Of a stretch of 64,000 nt of DNA, positions 45,070-55,655 are shown piece after piece. The DNA is taken from assembly GCA_018350325.1 (NCBI GenBank), contig JAEVLN010000008.1, positions 1,116,001 to 1,180,000 of the forward strand, written 5' to 3'. The position numbers and the translations under genes were made by a program. The notes below the pieces were generated by a model. It was not told where the DNA came from. It did no database searches and saw nothing but the letters and a program-made list of their open reading frames with translations. The first letter of the stretch is position 1; every line of letters starts with the position of its first letter. The DNA is from Globodera rostochiensis. Taxonomy: Eukaryota > Nematoda > Chromadorea > Rhabditida > Heteroderidae.

Positions 45070-45162
45070 AGAACCGCGCCGAAAAAAAGCTGTAGCGATA
45101 TGCGATAAACCCATTTTCAAATGCGGTAGCGGTATGCGGTATACGATATGCCCAAAAAAGGT
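45070..45162. repeat. short copy of the GATATGCGATA minisatellite element
   Basis: GAACCGCGCCGAAAAAAAGC followed by TGTAGCGATATGCGATAAAC and GCGGTAGCGGTATGCGG closely matches the left end and repeat unit of the element at 59759-60458. Only about two units are present. Confidence 0.7.
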
Positions 45163-46082
45163 TTGAAGATTTAACGATATTAGCTAAAAAAATTGTCGAG
45201 ATTTTTTTGTAAAAGACCGTAAATAAGGGCAACTTGAATTTTCTATTAGAAAAATTCACATTTTTGCATTTTTTAAAAATATAGGAAAATTTACTAAAAT
45301 ATTCTTTAAGTGGGGGAGCACACGCGACAGAACCAAAATAAATTTAAAAAGTGCTCGCACTCAAGCGGGTCCGAACACAGACCGCAACATAAGAATTGCG
45401 GTAAGACAAAACAAACAGGCCATCAATTCATTTTTAAGGGTTCACCTAAACGGTTTAAATCTTTCATCCAAAAAGCACGTCTCAACCAAAATTCAATCAG
45501 TAAATCAATATAATCATTTATATTTCTGATGTGATGGCCATCCTTATAAATTAGGGGTGCATTTACATACCCCGTCCCCGGCCGGGGATGAGATCAGGGA
45601 TCCCCGTTTTGGGGATGGGCAAACCGGAACGGGGACGGGGACGTGGATGAGAATGGCCGGAGATCCCGGTTTTCCCCTTCTCACCCCCCCCCCCGGCGGA
45701 GCCCCCTACTTCGTATGCTAAGCTGTGTTACATGGCTTCAAAATTTTAGAAAATTCAATGCTTCAAAATACCAATTTTTATTGCAGTCTTTTCTAACCAA
45801 AATAAGCGAATAACTTTAAGATTTCTTATTTTTAGGATAAAACATTTTTTTTTAGAAATACAACAATCGAAATTTGTATGTATGTACACTTAAAAGGAAA
45901 AAAGTGGCGATTTTATTTTATTCTATTTTTAACTTCTCTCGGTGAATCATCCATACCATTCCGACCCCCCCACCCCCCCCCCCCGCAAAGGTTTACACGA
46001 TGGACTGATGTCGACGATTTCACAGTTCCCAATGATCCATCAAACAAATAAAAGCATTTATTTATAATATTATTTAGTGAAA
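45163..46082. other. gene-free stretch with GC-rich patches
   Basis: About 45553-45700 is a patch of GGGGATGGGCAAACC and GGACGGGGACG words; C-runs lie near 45686 and 45965-45983. No gene seen. Confidence 0.5.
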
Positions 46083-46202
46083 ATGGATTTTGCCAAATGC
46101 CTTCAGCTTTGGGCGCTTATTTGTATATTCCATTTGAAAAATGCCTCGATCGGCGCAGATAAGACTTCGGCCGTAAATTTTTGTTATGGTGTACTTATTT
46201 AA
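46083..46202 (+). CDS. possible small secreted peptide or first exon (39 aa)
   Basis: ATG at 46083 opens MDFAKCLQLWALICIFHLKN, a plausible signal peptide with cleavage near S-I-G-A, then a short end with one more Cys and a stop at 46202. A GT at about 46189 (TATG-GTGTAC) could be a donor, making this exon 1 of a larger gene. Evidence is limited to the signal-like start. Confidence 0.25.
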   Translation: MDFAKCLQLWALICIFHLKNASIGADKTSAVNFCYGVLI

Positions 46203-46470
46203 AAAATCCAAATATTACTTACTAAAATAGATTACTTCGCATCCAAGCATGGCACTCGAAATGATCGGAGGAGAATTGCTTGGACAGAGCATGGAAGGGC
46301 GGCCTTTCTAGTTTATTACCACTAATTTAAGATTCTTGTTAGAGTAGCCTGTCAGTGCTCATGGTTCAATAATACTTTGGTATCAAAAGAATACAGATCA
46401 TTAGCGCTCTAGGATGGATTCTACACTTTTGTTCACTCAAAGATGCTTATTTTCACACTAAATTGAACTT
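46203..46470. other. spacer
   Basis: Nothing recognised. Confidence 0.35.
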
Positions 46471-46860
46471 TCATCTATTTAAGGGGCTACTTCTTGAGAT
46501 TTTCAACAGATCAGAAATGTCACAATTACTCATTTTTGAATTCTTCCCTTTTATTTTGGCGGCATATTGGTGCTTTTTTGTTAGAATACACTCACAAATC
46601 AGATGATTAGGGCGAGGCAAAAATTCAATCTTTAAATAACAACAAATAATTCGATCCAAAGCAATAATCACATTCCCAAGGTTATTAATTTCATCTTTAA
46701 ATTGTTTTTTCCAATTATTTAGGCTGTCTGTTGAAATCTTTAACATATCAGCAATAACGGCATCTCTCATTTTCGGATTCTTCAGTTTTATTTTGGCATA
46801 TTTCTTCAAAATATCTAATTTTTGTTTCTTCTTTTTTATTGCGGACAGAAAGGCGCTTCC
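46471..46860 (-). pseudogene. two fragments of subfamily 2 HTH3
   Basis: On the minus strand, about 46840-46670 encodes LDILKKYAKIKLKNPKMRD, then a LKIS..SLNNWKKQF helix and DEINNLG: a recognisable HTH3 with its short tail. Around 46580-46485 a second partial HTH3 (AAKIKGKNSKMSNCDISDLL) follows. They are separated by family 3' sequence, so two copies were juxtaposed. No HTH1, HTH2 or signal sequence remains. Confidence 0.65.
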
Positions 46861-46879
46861 ATCGTATGGGGGCTTTTTG

Positions 46880-47740
46880 GTACATTCTGAATTTTTCCAG
46901 AATATCAATAAGAAATTCTGGTTCATACTGACTTTCTTGGAAGGCAAATTCTGTTGGTTTGTGTTATTTGTTCGGATTAAATGGTTGAATGTTTGAGCTT
47001 TCCAAACATTTTGCATTCTGGATTTCCAGAACATAAAATAACAAATTCTGGTTCATATTGCATTCCGGAAAAATAATTCGGTCCATACTGGCTTTCCGGA
47101 AAGCCTAATTCTGGTCCAACTGGATTTCCGGAACAGCAAATTCTGGTTCATTCTGGATTTTCAGAACAACAAATAACAAATTCTGATTCATATTGCTTTC
47201 CGGAAAGCCTAATTCTGGCGCATTCTGGATTTCCAGAATATTAAGTAACAAATTCTGGTAAATGTTGATTTTACGAAAACCTAAATCTGGTCTATACTGT
47301 CTTTTCGGAACATCAAAATTGCATGTGTTTTCGATACATTTGGCTTGTTTTGTGTTTTTGGAAGTGTCAAATTGCTGAATTGTTTGTGTTTTCAACACAT
47401 TTGACTTGTTTTGTGTTTGTGTTTTTGGATTAAATGAGTTAATTCCGGGACAGCAAATTCTGGTGTATTCTGGATTTCCAGAACGACAATTAACAAATTC
47501 TGGTGCATGCGGATTTCCGGAAACCTAATTCTGGTCTATACTGACTTTCCGGAAAGCCAAATTCTGGTGCGTTCTGGAATTGGCAGAACATAAAATAACA
47601 AATTCTGGTTCATATTCTTTCCGTGAACGAATTCTGGTCCAGCTGGCTTTCCGAAACATCAAAATGCTGGTGCATTCTGGATTTCCAGAACAAATTCTGG
47701 TTCATACTGTCTTACTGGAAAACCTTCCCGCTCAACAAAA
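46880..47740. repeat. dispersed ATTCTGGTTCAT / TTTCCGGAAAGCC word repeat
   Basis: Phrases such as AATTCTGGTTCATACTG, TTTCCGGAAAGCC and TTCTGGATTTCCAGAAC recur about 15 times at irregular distances of about 30-65 bases. Several are small dyads (CTGGATTTCCAG, TTTCCGGAAA). Not coding. Confidence 0.7.
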
Positions 47741-48045
47741 ACCGGGCAAAAAAAAAAGAAAAAAATGATTGAGTAAACCGGAACCATTATTATAAGGGAG
47801 TCCCGAAGGAATTCTAAAAACCGGGAGACATTTCAGTACGAAATTAAAAAATGACCATTTCAGTATTGGTCCCGGTCCTGTGCCACCCTAAGATAAACTG
47901 ATATTTAAATAAAAACTGCTTCAGGTAATGAGCATGTGAAGCAGGAGCGTAATAGGAACTGTTCAGCAATTAGTGCCAGAGTCGGGAAAGCTCTGAATTC
48001 CTCGGTGAGTTTGCAAGTGCCTTTTTGGTAAAGCGGATTGTCGAC

Positions 48046-48318
48046 ATGACAAATGAAAACTTCACGCGTGAAATGATGTCAACGACCACCGCGGCAAAAC
48101 CGATAACGACCACCAAGAAACAAACAACGACGACTACGAACAAACCGACGACAACTGTCACGGCGAAACCCATGGACAAATCAACGGTGCCATCGGAGGG
48201 GCCATTCGCTAATACGCCTGAATGTAGAATATTCTTTCTTTCCATATATTTTATATTCATTTCAGGCGTTCTTGCATCGGCCAATTCGATGCTTATTGGC
48301 CATCGTTTCAATGCTGCC
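48046..48318 (+). CDS. threonine-rich frame, possibly part of a spliced gene
   Basis: From ATG at 48046 the frame encodes a Thr/Lys/Pro-rich segment (mucin-like, many TTT and TTK runs) and ends at 48318 after LASANSMLIGHRFNAA. A possible 42-bp intron (GTAGAA..TTTCAG, 48224-48265) is a multiple of three, so the frame holds with or without it. Upstream, about 47914-48002 is another open segment ending at a GTGAGT, which could be an earlier exon. Low-complexity coding of this type evolves fast; I do not recognise a family. Confidence 0.35.
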
Positions 48319-48912
48319 TGAACTGTGCGAATGGCGATAATAAAATATATTTCCTAGCTCTTGATCTATTTAACTTATAAGAATTTTAATTCTAAATACT
48401 AACCAATTGAATTTTTGTACCATTTAACATTCAAAATATTCTTTTCAAAATTATTGCTAAAATATTTATTCTTTGCTGATTCATATTTTTCATGTTTATG
48501 GTTTGTTTAATAACATTGGACAAAACATTTTGAAGAATATACTACTGCCTTACAATATAGATGAACAAAACTCGACAATGAAGCTGCTCTGTTGAAAATC
48601 TCTAAAAGGGTGCTAGGTCGTTTCTTAAATTCCGCCAGGGCGTTTCGTAAATCCGCCACATATATTTTAGGTAAATATGAATCATATGGCCCAGAGGCGA
48701 AACGGAATAAATTATATGCCATTCGACTCCTCTCGGTCTGCAATGTAAGAATCCGATCAAAAACCGCTTTAAATTCTCAAATATGATTTTTATCAACTAA
48801 AAATATAATAGTTTACAAATAAAATATAAATAATCGATGAGGGTCGGCACGAAGCACAATTTGGGAATAATCCAAAACAACAAAGTAAAAACGATATCAT
48901 TGACCCTTTCAT
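48319..48912. other. AT-rich spacer
   Basis: No gene seen. Opposite-strand short frames at 48507-48796 lack any domain. Confidence 0.4.
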
Positions 48913-50386
48913 TCAAATACTCCCCGAGTTCGAGTTCTCAATTTCCTGAACATTTTCCGTGGCATTCTCTTCCACGACAGAATTTGGATAAAATTGTTGT
49001 CGTTTAAATTGCTTTTTCCATTTAACCAAACTGGTTGTTCCAATTTTCAACATTTTGGCAATGTACCCGTCACTAATTTTAGGCGTTTTGTCCTTAATTT
49101 CATAATAACGTTTCATCAATTTCATTTGTTCGCTGTGGGAGTGTTTATGTTGTGGTTCTGTAAAAAGAATTATTAATTAAAATAAAAAATAAATTTGGGT
49201 AAAAATACTCACTGGTTTGGCCAAGTTCACTTTTCCACCTGTAAATTGTTTTAAAACAGAGGCCCAACTCTTTTGCGACAGTTTTATTTATTTGATTGGG
49301 ATACGAATTTTTGAATCCGTCCCGCTTTAACTCGGCTTTCATTTGATCAAATTTCTCTAACAAATTTTTTCGCTCATTTTTTGGATTTGTTCCACTTATG
49401 CCAAATTCTTTTTTCCATTCATATATTTTTGAGCGATTGATATTAAAATTTTTAGCAATTTTCTGATCAATTTGATTCCATTCTTTTGCCGAAAATTTTC
49501 CTTTTTGCTTAAATTCGTCTTTCATTTCGTTGAATTTGTCAATAATTTTACGTCTTTCGTTTGAAGAGTGATCTGACTCCGTGAAAGGAGGATTCTGATC
49601 AGTTGAATTGGGTTCATTTTGTCCATAGTGATCAGACTCTGTGAGAGGAGGATTCTGATCAGTTGAATTGGGTTCATTTTGTCCAGAGTGATCAGACTCT
49701 GTGAGAGGAGGATTCTGATCAGTTGAATTGGGTTCAATTTGTCCAGAGTGATCAGACTCTGTGAGAGGAGGATTCTGATCAGTTGAATTGGGTTCAATTT
49801 GTCCAAGTTGGGTGTTTTGCCGATCGATTTGGTAATGGAAAGTTTGTTCAAGCGTTAATTTATTCCATTCTTCGTCTTTTTCATTGTCCCACCATCCTTC
49901 TCCGAATATTTCATCAATTTGTTTAGAGTGATCAGACTCTGTGAGAGGAGGATTCTGATCAGTTGAATTGGGTTCAATTTGTCCAGAGTGATCAGACTCT
50001 GTGAGAGGAGGATTCTGATCAGTTGAATTGGGTTCAATTCGTCCAGAGTGATCAGACTCTGTGAGAGAAGGATTCTGATCAGTTGAATTGGGTTCAATTT
50101 GTCCAGAGTGATCAGACTCTGTGATAGAAGGATTCTGATCAGTTGGATTTGATTCAATTTGTCCAATTTGGATGTTCTGCCGGTCGATTTGGTGATGGAC
50201 ATTTTGTCCAAAGTTTGTTGGCGCCGGTATTTTCAAATCTTCGGCTTCATCTTTGTCCCACCATTCATCTACGAATAATTCGTCAAATGTTTGGAGTGGC
50301 AATTCCTCCAATTGTACGGATTCGACTTTGTCCAGTGAATTTGTTGCAAAAACTGACAACAAAATTAAAATCCAAAATTCTTCCAT
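48913..50386 (-). CDS. secreted triple-HTH family protein with expanded repeats and duplicated acidic motif (472 aa)
   Basis: Exon 1 is 50386-49213, the intron 49212-49158 (55 bp) and exon 2 49157-48913, joined in frame. After MEEFWILILLSVFATN come an acidic motif (TFDELFVDEWWDKDEAEDLK), four 20-residue repeats, a second acidic motif (DEIFGEGWWDNEKDEEW) with its own HYQIDRQNTQL spacer, then four more repeats (eight in all). HTH1 (about 280-332, KIYEWKKEFGI), HTH2 (about 338-391, TIYRWKSELG) and HTH3 (about 402-442, SLVKWKKQFKR) follow with a full tail. The second cassette matches the copy at 7858-8828 and the first matches copies such as 56521, so this is a chimera from unequal exchange. Every repeat carries an N-S-T or N-P-T triplet; only N-S-T is a sequon. 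Confidence 0.88.
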
Positions 50387-50600
50387 TTTATTTGGGCAAA
50401 AAACAATCTCTGAATTTAGGGAGATTTGTTTGAATCCTAATTTTATAATTTTAACTTCATATAAATCATTTTCTTTACTAATATTTCACCCGAATCAATA
50501 TTCCTCACATCTCATAAATATTGTTTTGAACCTTTTGAACCGAGACCGAATCAATAAATATTACTGACATTTCGTAAATATTTTCCTACTACTACATAGT
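50387..50600 (-). promoter_or_regulatory. shared upstream block of the 472-aa gene
   Basis: On the minus strand it contains CTAAATTCAG near 50415 and two copies of the ATGTSAGGAATATTGATT box (about 50490-50520 and 50548-50580). The doubling resembles that at 40976-41055. Confidence 0.6.
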
Positions 50601-50842
50601 CATCATTTTTATGCAAATGGCGATCGACTATGATAGCCAAATGAAAATATTATGCATCAGGGATGTTAACTCGATGCCCACAAAAATATCCGGAATCCGA
50701 AGACCGGAATTCCGGCTTCTAAAAAAGTTTGGAATTTACGGAATCCGGAAAATTTTTTCTATTCTTACCTTTTTTGCGGTCTTCGCGACACAAAAAGCTT
50801 GGTTTTCATTTCGGTTCGGGTAACCGACCGTGAAAATCCTAC

Positions 50843-51607
50843 TACCGTATATACTCTTGTAATTCCACCCCCTCTTATAATGCCACCACCTCTATTAATG
50901 TGACCCTTTCTGAGGAGGTTGGAAAATAGTGTCGCCCCCTCTAATAATGTCGCCGGTCACACCCTCTAATAATGTCGCTCCATTTCACATTACGAATCAA
51001 ATTTTCATTTCTGTTCGACTGGGTAAATTTGACGAGATGTAACGGGGAAAACCTATGAGTGTGTTTCTAGTTTGTACCCAGTAATTTTTTTCGGGGAGGA
51101 GCTAAAAGTCGATTTTGAGGGGTGCATTTTTGTTGCATTTTTCTTAAGGAATTTTTTCTAAAAAAATTGGATTTTAGGGGGTTCATTTTTAATTATTACA
51201 TTTTTCTTAAGGAATTTTTTCGAAACAAGTTGGATTTTAGGGCTGTATTTTTGGCTTTTATAGAATTTCTTTAAAGAATTTTTCCAGAAGAAAATTTTCT
51301 CCTAAATCAATTTGGAGTCAAATTTTTGTGTTTTTTGATGGATTTGCTAAGAAAATTGGTTCAAAAACTACAAATTTTGCAAAACAAAAGGACCCTTTTG
51401 GGCTTTTACTCAAAAAAATTTTCGCCGGCTGAAATATGGAAATTGTGAGGAAAAAGTGAAGAATTTTCGTGATAGATGAACATATCGCCAAATACATTGA
51501 AAATTAATGTCGCCACCTCTAATAATGCCACCACCTCTAATAATGTCGCCCTTTCTGAGGAGTTGAAAAATAATGTCGCCGGTGGAATTACAAGAGTATA
51601 TACGGTA
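50843..51607. mobile_element. TIR element with 27-bp perfect ends and TA flanks
   Basis: The left end TACCGTATATACTCTTGTAA.. is the exact complement of the right end over 27 bases. The outermost TA on both sides could be a TA target duplication, as in Tc1/mariner-type insertions. Inside each end there are direct repeats of CCACCTCTAATAATG and CCCTTTCTGAGGAG words. No transposase is coded, so it is non-autonomous. The middle (about 51330-51400) resembles 3490-3550. Confidence 0.8.
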
Positions 51608-51707
51608 AATAGTGTAAGGATGAGAGAGAATTCCGCTGGTTGGACGAGACGGTTAAAACGCCTATATGGCGGGGGCGATCATCCATAAAGAAGAAGACAA
51701 ATGGGAC

Positions 51708-51779
51708 GCCTCGGTAGCTCAGTTGGAAGAACTGCCCACGGATTGGGTGAAGGACGTGGGTTCGAGTCCCACCCGGGGT
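51708..51779 (+). tRNA. degenerate tRNA-like sequence, possibly a SINE head
   Basis: Acceptor GCCTCGG pairs with CCGGGGT over 7 positions (two G-U). The A box TAGCTCAGTTGG and B box GGTTCGAGTCC match the pol III consensus, and the T arm GTGGG/CCCAC is perfect. The D stem has a mismatch. The best anticodon loop is ACGGATT (GGA) but has C instead of U at position 33, and no long variable arm as Ser would need. A functional tRNA is therefore unlikely; a tRNA-derived element or pseudogene fits better. A related minus-strand 3' part is at about 53672-53700. Confidence 0.4.
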
Positions 51780-52240
51780 TACCATTTTGCCTATTCTTTA
51801 CTATAGCTTACAATTGAAAATTGTTAGCTTTAAATTCCCTTTGGTATTATAAAGCTCAAAAAGCTCAGAGAGTAATGCTCTGACAGCGAAGCGGAGCATA
51901 TAACCGCAATGTTTGCGCCGCAGACATTTGGGCCCTTATTTGTAATGGCAAAATTGAAATTTGTGCCGCAAATTTTTTTGACAATTTTGAAAAACGGTAT
52001 GCATTTTTTTAGCAACGTTTTGCAAAAATGCAAAATGAATGGGAACAACGTAAAAACGGTCAAACCCTGAAATTCTCTATACCCTGCGATGAGCTGGGGG
52101 GATTTACCATGAAACCCTTAAGCCCTCTGAACCCTTTTGAGATAGACAAGAAAGGACTATTAAAAAAAATTAGAGCGAATTTTATTAATTGATTTTAAAA
52201 TTGTATTATTTCGCTATTCACAATCGTTCGCCATTTTTAT
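51780..52240. other. spacer
   Basis: No gene seen. About 51870-51905 has a GAA-centred stem (GCTCTGACAGCGAAGCGGAGC, imperfect). Confidence 0.4.
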
Positions 52241-52517
52241 AAGACAATGAATTAGTTGGAAAAATATTTATGAAATGTCAGGAATATTGATTCCGGGTGA
52301 GATTTATTAAGAGAATAAGTTTTATGCATGCCCATTTCAATTGGGGATGTCATTTATTACTTTTAATATTATTTGCTTTGAGAATATTTATTATTTTTAC
52401 AGAAATTCTTTAAAACCAAAATAATTGACAATTTCCATATTGAATTTTACGTTTAAGTTATAAAACTATTGGCAATTTCATATAAATCTCGCTAAAAAGT
52501 TATTTTGGCCGAATAAA
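52241..52517 (+). promoter_or_regulatory. shared upstream block (52.3 kb copy)
   Basis: It has ATGAAATGTCAGGAATATTG near 52268, the ATGCCCATTTCAATTGGGG dyad near 52328, TGTCATTTATT, and the leader up to the ATG at 52518. The TTCAG acceptor-like site is lost (CTCGCTAAAAAG), in keeping with the decayed gene that follows. Confidence 0.6.
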
Positions 52518-53474
52518 ATGGAAGAATTTTGGATTTTAATTTTGATTTTATTCTTCGTAACAAATTCATTGGACAAAGCCGAATCCGTAAAAGTAAGATT
52601 GGAGGAAACGCCACTCAAAACATTTGATGAAATATTCGGAGAAGGCTGGTGGAACAAAGGTGAAGCCGAAGATTTGAAAATGCCGCCGTCAACAGACTTT
52701 GGACAAAATGTCCATCACCAAATCGACCGGCAGAACACCCAGCTTGGACAAATTGAACCCAATTCAACTGAATTGGACAATTGAACCCAATTCGACTGAT
52801 CAGAATCCTCCTCTCACAGAGTCTGATCAGTCTGATAATGACGATTTAAGCGAAAAGATTGCTGAAGATGAGCGAAAACGAAAATCATCGACAAATTCCA
52901 CGCAATAAAAGACGAATTTAAGCAAAAAGGAAAATATTCAAAAAAAGAATGTGTTCAAATTGAAAGGAAAATTACTAAACATTTAAAAGTCAGTCGCAAA
53001 AAAATATATAGGTAAATGGAAAAAAGAATTTGGCCTAAGTCAAAGAAAATCTAAAAAATGAGCGAAAAAAATTGACGGGAGTTCCGACATTCCCGACGGC
53101 AAACGCGTCCGAAGTTAAACATTTGGTGTGGAAATTTGATCAAATGAAAGCCGAGTTAACGCGGGCCGGATTCAAAAACTCTTATCGAAATCAACTAAAT
53201 GGAACTGTCGCAAAAGAATTGGGCCTCAGTTTTGTAACAATTTATAAGTGGAAACATGAGCTTGGCCAAACCAGTGAGTATTTCAAGACCAAATTTATTT
53301 ATATTAATTAAAAATTCTTTTACAGCACCACAACATAAACACTCCCACAGCGAACAAATGGAATTGATGAAACGTTATTATGAAATTAAAGACAAAAATC
53401 GTAAAATTAATGACAAGGAAATTGTCAAAATGTTGAACATCGGAATAGAGTCAATGTTAGCAAAATTTGTGTGA
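52518..53474 (+). pseudogene. subfamily 1 gene with several frame breaks
   Basis: The N-terminus (MEEFWILILILFFVTN) and acidic motif (TFDEIFGEGWWNKGEAEDLK) are fine, but the first repeat breaks at about 52770 and the frame ends in ELDN. HTH1 is recognisable at about 52870-53040 with further shifts and an extra TAGG within KIYRW. At about 53075-53115 there is an insertion of unrelated, GC-richer bases. HTH2 is intact (TIYKWKHELG, ends 53271), the intron (53272-53324) is intact, and exon 2 begins normally, but HTH3 is cut after KMLNIG and ends in unrelated codons at 53474. Confidence 0.75.
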
Positions 53475-54895
53475 AACTATTCGTCAATTAAAAATTGTCA
53501 TTCATTTTTTTGCGATAAATTACAAACAATGAGTCAAAAATAATTGAATATAGGATCTGAAGGGTTATTTGGACGACGGGTTGCCGCCCTGTTATTCTCG
53601 GGCAACAACTAATCTCGTCAACTTTCCCCCCAGGGCATGCACATGCATCCTCAAATAGTGAAGAAAAGTCTAAATGGTAACTCCGGGTAGGACTAAAACC
53701 CACGACAAAGACCTCCCCTTCTCCACAACCCTCTTTCCGGGGACTGCATTTCTTACACACCCTTTTGTAATTCCTTCTGCTCGAGTGCTACGAACAGGCC
53801 CTTCCCGACTCTCTCAAATTCACCTATCTAAAGCAATGCCTGACTGAACCCCCTCTGATGCAGATGGGACAACAGAACCAATAATCAAACACCATCACAT
53901 TTCAAATGGAGGTTAAGCAATGCCTCTCACGGTTCACGGGGGCCCCAGGGATCCCCTTCCCTCCTAGTCAACCCTTTTCAATGCGTGGAAAGGCAAACCA
54001 ACCATCACTGAACCTTCCATTCTCAACATAACCCCTTGTTTCTCCCCTTTACATTACTTAGCACACCACCCAGTTGTCAATGTGGCCAAGGACAATGAAA
54101 ATTGCATATATTGAATATTTTATGCGAAGATGGTCTAAGGGAACATGAGGTCGGAGAGAGAGCTAAAAATGGCTGGCAGGGAAGGGAAGTTGGCAAATCA
54201 ACTGAAAAGTCCCCGGGCCTGTTCGCTTGCCGTGTTTTTCTACTGGACAATCTCTGTCAAAATGGTTAGGCCAACAGCTCTTCTGCCAGGCACCAGATGC
54301 CATTTAACTGACTTTCCCCACCCCCTACCAACTGTCCCTCCGACCATGCAGCACTTGAATTCACCATTTTTTTAACGAGGGATTGGCTCGCTTGGGTCCG
54401 CACTGGAGATGAAGGAGCAAAGAAGAAACAACAACACCATCGGCTGAACAACTGTAAAAAATCCCTTCCCCCGCTCCCCGTAACATTTCCACAAATTTTG
54501 CTTCTCACAGCCCCCCCCCCCACCCTCCCCCCCCCCACCCGCACGAAACGCCACTCAAAAGTGGAATTATGTATGCAGTTGGAAGAACAACAGCATTATG
54601 TGATCTCATAGCCTAACATTTTAAAATTCTTGGGTCTTGGTTTTTGGATCTGGAGATACTAGGACAGTATTTGTTCAGTGAGCGCCTGCAACTAACGCCG
54701 GCCAGGCATCTGAGTTTGCATTTCACTCCCAAAGCCTATTTTATTTTTCAAAAGCTGCATGAGTGACCACGTTATTGAAGAAAAGCAAGCTGTGACAATC
54801 ACGACTCTTGCTTCACATAATAATATTAAACTGAACCAGCCAAAAACTAGACATGTCTATTCATTGATTGGCAACAAATTAAAAAAACATTATAT
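53475..54895. other. GC-richer island without recognisable genes
   Basis: From about 53540 to 54600 the base composition is clearly less AT-rich than the surroundings, with CCCC runs near 54510-54540. No conserved domain could be seen in either strand. The minus strand near 53672-53700 matches the 3' half of the tRNA-like sequence at 51708 (GGGTTTTAGTCC then ACCCGGAGTTACC). The origin is unknown; it abuts the cut end of the pseudogene at 52518-53474. Confidence 0.45.
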
Positions 54896-55230
54896 TCATT
54901 AAAATTTAAGAATATTTTAGCGAGAAATTCTTTAACACAAAAATAATAGACGCATTTTCCATAGCGAATTTTCCATTTTAATTATAAAATTAAATTTAAG
55001 AGAGGCCAGGAATATTTATTTGGTCCCGGTTCAAAAGGTAAATATTGATTCGGGTCGGATTTATTAAAGAAATATGATTTAAATGAATGCCACAATTTTA
55101 ATCGCTGTCATTTATTGTTTTTAAACATTTTTTGTCAAAGTAAATAATATTTATTAATATTTGTAAAAATTTTTGAATATTTATTATTCTTTAAAATTTA
55201 CGTTTTTGAAAGAATATTTCTTTTCCTCTT
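54896..55230 (+). promoter_or_regulatory. orphan upstream block
   Basis: The same block as before active copies (GAGGCCAGGAATATT near 55003, then TGCC..CAATTTTAATCGCTGTCATT and AATATTTATTATTCTTT near 55175), but no start codon region follows directly. Segment order is altered, with the AAATTCTTTAACACAAAA leader before the box. It probably belonged to the pseudogene at 55656. Confidence 0.5.
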
Positions 55231-55655
55231 TAAACGCGCAAAGGTAAACAACTTATCTAAGCACGTAAGAACGTTTTTCTTGCCAGCTTTTAACTTTTGA
55301 ATTTTTGTTTACTTACAAAAAAATATGCGCTTAAATAGGCACGAAAAATTTTTGAAATAGGCACAAAACACCCTAGGCAAAAAAATTTACCGAAGCGATC
55401 ATTTCTGGTACCAAAATCAGATTGCATCCCGGCGCAAAATAGGGCAAAAAAGACAGTGTAAAAACCCCTCTAGAAGCTAAAGCTAAAAATGGATTTTTGT
55501 GCTTACTAAATGAGCAAAGTTCTCAAAAAAATAGGCAATTGCCTATAAATATAGCCGCTAATTATAAATAATATTTACGCCTGGGCCCACAGGGCTCGCC
55601 CGGCAATTAAAAGTCTTTTCATTTTTAAGCTGTTTTATTCACAACCGATCCTCGA
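55231..55655. other. spacer
   Basis: Nothing recognised. Confidence 0.35.

Noticed and set aside
49522..50211. Alternative-frame ORFs (LDKLNPIQLIRILLSQS repeats) inside the 472-aa gene
   Set aside because: These are frame-shifted readings of the 60-bp coding repeat and are seen in other copies too; only the main frame has signal peptide, HTH units and splice-consistent continuation.
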